40,022 nt of DNA from Microcystis aeruginosa W13-11 (GTDB lineage: Bacteria; Cyanobacteriota; Cyanobacteriia; Cyanobacteriales; Microcystaceae), in contig JAADBR010000030.1 of the NCBI GenBank assembly GCA_009995705.1, forward strand, positions 1 to 40,022, given 5' to 3'. Positions 34,140 to 40,022 of the stretch are shown piece after piece. Each line of letters opens with the position of its first letter. The stretch's first letter is position 1. The translations under genes were made by a program, and so were the position numbers. The notes beneath the pieces were generated by a model. It was not told the DNA's origin. It ran no database searches and saw only the letters and a list, made by a program, of their open reading frames with translations.

Positions 34140-35144
34140 ATGGGAACAGTATATGTGACAAGAGAAGACGCATTTCTCGGCAAAAATGACGAGCGTTTAA
34201 CCGTTAAAGCATCCAAGGAAAGGATCCTCGATGTCCCTTTATTAAATGTTGAGGGAGTGGTTTTGTTCGGCCGCGGTTCGCTATCCCCAGCTTTGGTGAT
34301 CGAACTGCTCGAACGTCATATTCCCTTAAGTTTTGTTACTGCCACGGGAAAATATCTCGGTAGATTGGAACCAGAGATGACCAAAAATATTTTCGTTCGT
34401 CGAGCGCAATGGCAGGCCGCCGGCGATTCTCCGAAAGCCATTCATTTAGTGCGGGGATTCGTCCGCGGCAAGCTGAAGAATTACCGCAATATTCTACTCC
34501 GTCGTCAACGCGATCGAAAGGAGTTGGATTTACAAACGGCGATCGCTTGTCTAGAAGCAGTGATCGGCTCGATCGAAACAACCCCAGCGATCGATTCTCT
34601 CCGGGGGTTAGAGGGAGCGGGAAGCGCAGCCTATTTCAGTTGTTTTGATTCCCTAATTCTCGGTGATACTTTTACCTTTACCTCGCGTAACCGTCGCCCC
34701 CCGCAAGATCCAGTCAATTCTCTTTTGAGTCTGGGTTATGCGTTATTGCGCCATGACGTGCAGAGTGCGATCAATTTGGTCGGTTTTGACCCCTATCTCG
34801 GTTATCTTCACTATCAACGCTATGGTCGCCCCTCGCTGGCACTCGATCTGATGGAAGAATTCAGAGCGATCGTCGTTGATGCCGTGGTTCTCAATGGGAT
34901 CAATCATCCTTATCTTACCCCCGAACATTTCACCACCGAACCCTTAAGCGGTGCGGTTTCCTTGACGAGAGAGGGATTACAGATTTTCCTGCGCTTGTAC
35001 GAACAGAAGAAACAATCCAAGTTTAAGCATCCGGTAATGGGTAAACAGTGTACTTATCAAGAAGCTTTCGAGATTCAGTCCCGACTAATGGCGAAATATC
35101 TGATGGACGAGACGGATAAGTATCCACCCTTGATTTTAAAGTAG
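34140..35144 (+). CDS. cas1: Cas1 integrase
   Basis: A 334-aa Cas1. The metal triad is Glu158 (RGLEGAGSAAYF), His224 (LGYLHYQRYGRP) and Glu239 (ALDLMEEFR). I start at the ATG for MGTVYVTREDAFLGK, just after the cas4 stop, because a longer frame overlaps cas4 without homology. With Cas2 it inserts new spacers at the leader end of the array at 35662. Confidence 0.95.
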   Translation: MGTVYVTREDAFLGKNDERLTVKASKERILDVPLLNVEGVVLFGRGSLSPALVIELLERHIPLSFVTATGKYLGRLEPEMTKNIFVRRAQWQAAGDSPKAIHLVRGFVRGKLKNYRNILLRRQRDRKELDLQTAIACLEAVIGSIETTPAIDSLRGLEGAGSAAYFSCFDSLILGDTFTFTSRNRRPPQDPVNSLLSLGYALLRHDVQSAINLVGFDPYLGYLHYQRYGRPSLALDLMEEFRAIVVDAVVLNGINHPYLTPEHFTTEPLSGAVSLTREGLQIFLRLYEQKKQSKFKHPVMGKQCTYQEAFEIQSRLMAKYLMDETDKYPPLILK

Positions 35145-35156
35145 ATAGAGGCGGTC

Positions 35157-35429
35157 ATGTATTTTGTTGTCAGTTACGACATTTCCGATGATAAGCGACG
35201 AACCAAAATTCACAATACGTTAAAGTCCTACGGCCAACGGGTGCAGTATAGTGTTTTTGAGTGCGATCTAACCGATACCCAGTACGCTAAGCTGCGCGGG
35301 CGCTTGAGTAAGTTGATCAAACCCGATACCGATAGCATCCGCTTTTATTTTCTCTGCGCCTGTTGTCGGGGTAAAGTGGAACGTATCGGTGGTGAGTTAC
35401 CCCGGGATAATACGATTTTTTTTGTTTAG
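35157..35429 (+). CDS. cas2: Cas2
   Basis: A 90-aa Cas2 with MYFVVSYDISDDKRR (Asp8 metal site), the family's RVQYSVFECDLT and PDTDSIRFYFLC. The last cas gene, 12 bp after cas1, and 233 bp before the first repeat. Confidence 0.95.
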   Translation: MYFVVSYDISDDKRRTKIHNTLKSYGQRVQYSVFECDLTDTQYAKLRGRLSKLIKPDTDSIRFYFLCACCRGKVERIGGELPRDNTIFFV

Positions 35430-35661
35430 CTCGGTTGCGCCTCGGAGTAGCTGTAAAAATCCTTAACTATTATCTGGTGGCTGGAAAGCTTATGCAATAT
35501 AGATTCGAGATGATTTTCCTTTCCAACGTGGGGCGCACCTTATCCCGTAAGGTTTTGCGGGTTCTTGAAGAAATGGGTCACTTGCTGTACAGTGGGTTTA
35601 TTGCGGGTGCGGCGCAAACGAACCTCGAAAACCCCATAGCGTATGGCTTTTACCACTGAGC
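35430..35661 (+). promoter_or_regulatory. CRISPR leader
   Basis: This 232-bp non-coding stretch between cas2 and the first repeat would hold the array promoter and the integration anchor. It contains GTAAGGTTTTGC-type short repeats near 35550. A 74-codon frame in it is not supported by composition or a ribosome site. Confidence 0.65.
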
Positions 35662-38600
35662 GTTCCAATTAATCTTAAACCCTATTAGGGATTGAAACCA
35701 GTTCTCCTGCTGCGTAAGCGATATCGATATAGGTTCCAATTAATCTTAAACCCTATTAGGGATTGAAACGCGATTCTGTGTAAACGACGCTTCGGGCCGA
35801 CGAGTTCCAATTAATCTTAAACCCTATTATAGCGGTATGCAGTCGAATGAGGTATAGTGCAACAAGCTATGAGTCAGTCTAGGCAAGACTTTGTCTGTAT
35901 CTCACTCAAGCGAATACCGCTATAGGGATTGAAACGGGGCAAAACTCACGGAAGCCGTTAGAAATCGCCGTTCCAATTAATCTTAAACCCTATTAGGGAT
36001 TGAAACATGAAGCCCTATTCTTGGTCCGATAAAGTCACCATGTTCCAATTAATCTTAAACCCTATTAGGGATTGAAACTTTATAGGTTGCTGATAACTGA
36101 CAACTAACTATTGTTCCAATTAATCTTAAACCCTATTAGGGATTGAAACAGTCAATCAAAGTTTAAATGCACTAGCTGTGGCTAGTTCCAATTAATCTTA
36201 AACCCTATTAGGGATTGAAACGGCACATGAGCCAAGGCACGGCAGATCAACAGCCCAGTTCCAATTAATCTTAAACCCTATTAGGGATTGAAACTATAGC
36301 TTTTTTCAGGAGGTCGGCTAATTCTCTTTCGTTCCAATTAATCTTAAACCCTATTAGGGATTGAAACTTTGATTGCGTTTTCCCTAAAAAAAGAATTTTT
36401 GGTTCCAATTAATCTTAAACCCTATTAGGGATTGAAACATCGATTGCATCTATCGGGATGTGTCAATCTCTAGGTTCCAATTAATCTTAAACCCTATTAG
36501 GGATTGAAACGTTAAAATTTGGGGAAAAGCTCAATACAGTACCAGTTCCAATTAATCTTAAACCCTATTAGGGATTGAAACTGCCTTGCGATCTGATGCT
36601 GACATTTCTTGCCATGTTCCAATTAATCTTAAACCCTATTAGGGATTGAAACCCCGATGCTGAATACGGCAGAAGCCTATCCTATCGTTCCAATTAATCT
36701 TAAACCCTATTAGGGATTGAAACGATCGCTTTCAGGCGGGCATCTCTAAAATATTTATGTTCCAATTAATCTTAAACCCTATTAGGGATTGAAACGACAA
36801 GGATTTCCCTTGTTCTTTGGTTATTGACGTGTTCCAATTAATCTTAAACCCTATTAGGGATTGAAACGTCTATAGCTAACTCTAATGCTTTATTAGCTTC
36901 CTGTTCCAATTAATCTTAAACCCTATTAGGGATTGAAACAAGGAATTTACAGAATCTAGAGGCCTTACAATCTATAGTTCCAATTAATCTTAAACCCTAT
37001 TAGGGATTGAAACATATCTTTATTCTTAAAGCTTTGCTCTAACGATGCTAACGTTCCAATTAATCTTAAACCCTATTAGGGATTGAAACTGCAAGTGATA
37101 ATTTATCTGGTTTGGGCAAAGTTGTTCCAATTAATCTTAAACCCTATTAGGGATTGAAACCGATGAGGCGATAGCAAAATTCTATGAGTTGATTGTTCCA
37201 ATTAATCTTAAACCCTATTAGGGATTGAAACTACTGCTAACTGATTGATAACTGGTAACTGACTGAGTTCCAATTAATCTTAAACCCTATTAGGGATTGA
37301 AACGGTTTCCGTCTTGGCTTGGGAATTCGAGAGTGGTAAGGTTCCAATTAATCTTAAACCCTATTAGGGATTGAAACCTGGATGGCACGGTCAGGGATCA
37401 AGTGGCTCCCTGTTCCAATTAATCTTAAACCCTATTAGGGATTGAAACAAAAATTAATCTCTCCATCCCAATCAAAGAGACGTTCCAATTAATCTTAAAC
37501 CCTATTAGGGATTGAAACTTCGGAGGCATAGCGATGCTGATCGCTATATCTCGTTCCAATTAATCTTAAACCCTATTAGGGATTGAAACACCAAGGGTCA
37601 GGTGATCGCCGATCGCGATGCCGGTTCCAATTAATCTTAAACCCTATTAGGGATTGAAACTGCGTAGGCGGCAGCCGAATTGGCCCCGGCAGCCGTTCCA
37701 ATTAATCTTAAACCCTATTAGGGATTGAAACTCGATTAGTAGTAACTACAATATTAGTTTCAAAAGGTTCCAATTAATCTTAAACCCTATTAGGGATTGA
37801 AACAAACTTAAATTTTCCAAACTAAAAAGCTTAAAGCTGTTCCAATTAATCTTAAACCCTATTAGGGATTGAAACGAACGATCTAAATTGAATACTTCAT
37901 GATTTCTCAAGTTCCAATTAATCTTAAACCCTATTAGGGATTGAAACGAAGAAAGCTAAGGAAAACTAAGGAAAACTAAGGAAAGTTCCAATTAATCTTA
38001 AACCCTATTAGGGATTGAAACCAACTAATAACAGGAGTAAAAAATGCAATCTGAAAAATTCCAATTAATCTTAAACCCTATTAGGGATTGAAACATAGAG
38101 CTAGAAATCGATAGTCAAGAGCAGCAATTGTTCCAATTAATCTTAAACCCTATTAGGGATTGAAACCAGAGATAGAGTTTACCAGCCGCTATTATCCCAC
38201 GTTCCAATTAATCTTAAACCCTATTAGGGATTGAAACCGTATTCAGCCTCGCGGCGACTGCCGATAGACGTGCAACCTAGTTCCAATTAATCTTAAACCC
38301 TATTAGGGATTGAAACATCATTGATTTAGTTGTTACCAAGGCAAAACCAATGGTTCCAATTAATCTTAAACCCTATTAGGGATTGAAACGGGAGATAATT
38401 CCCGCAATTGTTTCTCCTGGCACGTTCCAATTAATCTTAAACCCTATTAGGGATTGAAACAGGAGTTGGGATCAGTGCCGTTGATTTTACTATTGTGTTC
38501 CAATTAATCTTAAACCCTATTAGGGATTGAAACTGAATTAGCAATTACGGCAGCTGCGATCAATTCTGGTTCCAATTAATCTTAAACCCTATTAGGGATT

Positions 38601-39554
38601 GAAACTTGAATTAATTCGGAAAATTCCCCCGGGCCATTGGTTCCAATTAATCTTAAACCCTATTAGGGATTGAAACATGATTGTATTTGCAGCTAATTTT
38701 ATTCCTCTATTGTTCCAATTAATCTTAAACCCTATTAGGGATTGAAACTGATGACTCTTTCGGATCAAATGTCGAATCGGCGAGTTCCAATTAATCTTAA
38801 ACCCTATTAGGGATTGAAACAAAATTTACAGACCATCCCGTCGTCACTGGGGAATTCCCGTTCCAATTAATCTTAAACCCTATTAGGGATTGAAACCTGC
38901 GAATCGCGCAATCCCGCAGCCATTAGCTCTGGTTCCAATTAATCTTAAACCCTATTAGGGATTGAAACCAAAAGCGGCAAAAGTATCATCAAAAATCACC
39001 TTGTTCCAATTAATCTTAAACCCTATTAGGGATTGAAACATGGTGGTTGCTGGTTGATCGTACCGACTTAAATCGTTCCAATTAATCTTAAACCCTACTA
39101 GGGATTGAAACTTGCAATGCTCACAAGTCCATGTTCTAACATCAAGTGTTCCAATTAATCTTAAACCCTACTAGGGATTGAAACTATTGGGTTGATTGAA
39201 AATGCTAGAATTGGGGAAAGGTTCCAATTAATCTTAAACCCTACTAGGGATTGAAACAACATGGCTTTTGACCTGATGGGTTGACGGAAATGGGTTCCAA
39301 TTAATCTTAAACCCTACTAGGGATTGAAACGGGAACAAAAAACAGTAAACTTATCAGTACAATACACTTGGTTCCAATTAATCTTAAACCCTACTAGGGA
39401 TTGAAACCTACAGGCAATCTGTAATAGGTACGAGATACAGCCGGTTCCAATTAATCTTAAACCCTACTAGGGATTGAAACTAACTAGCCCGGATAGGGTA
39501 GCGTCTTTATTCGGACGGTTCCAATTAATCTTAAACCCTATTAGGGATTGAAAC
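35662..39554 (+). CRISPR. Type I-D CRISPR array, 53 repeats and 52 spacers
   Basis: The 37-bp repeat begins GTTCCAATTAATC and ends CCCTATTAGGGATTGAAAC, with a CCCTA/TAGGG hairpin and the ATTGAAAC handle. I count 53 copies: the third (35804-35935) is split by a MITE, the 33rd starts with A instead of G (38058), and copies 47-52 (39075-39480) carry CCCTACTAGGG, while the last (39518) is of the common type. Spacers run from 33 to 42 bp, mostly 34-36. The leader and cas1-cas2 lie at the left, so new spacers enter near 35662. The distal end abuts a transposase remnant. Confidence 0.99.
35830..35922. mobile_element. 93-bp IS630-type MITE inside a CRISPR repeat
   Basis: TAGCGGTAT at one end and ATACCGCTA at the other form a 9-bp inverted repeat (longer if mismatches are allowed), flanked by a TA duplication. 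It splits repeat 3 after base 26 (…CCCTATTA|GGGATTGAAAC). TA targets and the terminal word fit IS630/mariner elements, and the end matches the right edge of the IS630 remnant at 40000. Confidence 0.85.
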
Positions 39555-40022
39555 GTGTATGGTTCGGTTCCGTTAAACCGAGGGAAAAACGTGACGATAA
39601 TCGGAGCGATAGCACTCAAAGGCTTGGTCGCTTTTCTTAATGTACTTGGAGCGGCAAATGGTTTAATAGATTCCGAACTTATGGGAAGGAGCCTGTGTGT
39701 TAATGGATAATGCTTCGATTCATCGAAAAGAAACCATCGAACCAATGCTCAAAGAAGTCGGAGCTAGACTAGAGTTTTTACCTCCCTATTCTCCCGATTT
39801 TTCTCCGATTGAAAATTGTTGGTCGAAGGTAAAAACACTGATTCGTTCAATCTCACCTCGTACCTATGCCGATCTAGAAAAAGCGATCGTTCAAGCCTTT
39901 AGTCAGATTACGTTGAAAGACATTCATAATTGGTTTACCCATTGTTGTTATTGCGATACCCCTTTTAAAGAGCCTAATCAAGAGTCTGCCTAGCCATCCC
40001 TTTGTACCTCATTCAACTGAAA
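39555..40022 (+). pseudogene. Truncated, frameshifted IS630-family transposase
   Basis: Reading frame 1 (39558-39668) encodes RGKNVTIIGAIALKGLVAFL. The frame then shifts by +1 to LMDNASIHRKETIEPMLKEV, GARLEFLPPYSPDFSPIENC and on to the stop at 39993. The DDE core residues Asp (LMDNA) and Glu (PIENCW) are present, but the N-terminal DNA-binding half and first catalytic Asp are missing: the fragment starts directly after the last CRISPR repeat. The end TACCTCATTCAACTG near 40006 resembles the inverted end of the MITE at 35830. The right end lies outside the window. Confidence 0.85.

Noticed and set aside
35435..35659. 74-codon frame between cas2 and the array
   Set aside because: No ribosome site, no recognisable family, and it lies wholly in the CRISPR leader.
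38592..38822. Minus-strand frame through the array
   Set aside because: Repetitive peptide made by reading the CRISPR repeats; not a gene. The same holds for 39467-39745.
39555..39993. Programmed frameshift in the IS630 transposase
   Set aside because: The 5' half is missing, so decay explains the shift more simply.

Overview
The window looks like a chromosome segment of a bloom-forming cyanobacterium, most likely Microcystis (cf. M. aeruginosa). Reasons: many HIP1 octamers (GCGATCGC), PsbQ, a cyanobacterial group 2 sigma factor, the two-subunit PHA synthase PhaC/PhaE, heavy loads of short dispersed repeats and MITEs, and a 37-bp CRISPR repeat ending in CCCTATTAGGGATTGAAAC that I associate with Microcystis type I-D loci.

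Layout. 0.5-5 kb: a polyhydroxyalkanoate block on the minus strand (phaA-phaB-phaE-phaC). 5-10.8 kb: a SelD-N-terminal-like flavoprotein, unknown genes, a DUF4160/DUF2442 pair, a decayed NERD-nuclease gene carrying a MITE, and a VapC-like toxin-antitoxin pair. 11-21.7 kb: mostly housekeeping genes (psbQ, a [2Fe-2S] ferredoxin, a CoaBC-like flavoprotein, a DUF1517 protein, a Crp/Fnr regulator, a LON-domain protein, a sigma factor, mtnP, ureB, ureA), with MITEs and dispersed repeats between them. 22-40 kb: a type I-D CRISPR-Cas island. It has a decayed upstream duplicate (cas3 3' end, intact Uma2 gene, cas6 5' end, Uma2 scrap), a divergent WYL regulator, a structured intergenic region, then cas10d (with an internal cas11d start)-csc2-csc1-cas3-Uma2-cas6-cas4-cas1-cas2. 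A leader and an array of 53 repeats and 52 spacers follow. A 93-bp MITE interrupts the third repeat, and an IS630-family transposase remnant closes the distal end.

How it works together. Cas10d/Cas11d, Csc2, Csc1 and Cas6-processed crRNA should form the I-D effector. Cas3 supplies the helicase and, unusually, what looks like the only HD nuclease. Cas4-Cas1-Cas2 acquire spacers, although Cas4 lacks a usual catalytic Glu.

The most interesting signal lies between the WYL gene and cas10d. On the minus strand, two degenerate CRISPR repeats (24565-24592 and 24625-24658) flank a spacer-like stretch. Its first nine bases match 8/9 a site placed directly 3' of a GTC (a type I-D GTN PAM), and that site overlaps the -35 box of a 17-bp-spaced promoter facing cas10d. 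This is the architecture of a CreR/CreA-like crRNA mimic that lets the effector repress its own promoter. I know of no description of one for type I-D. It is inferred from sequence only.
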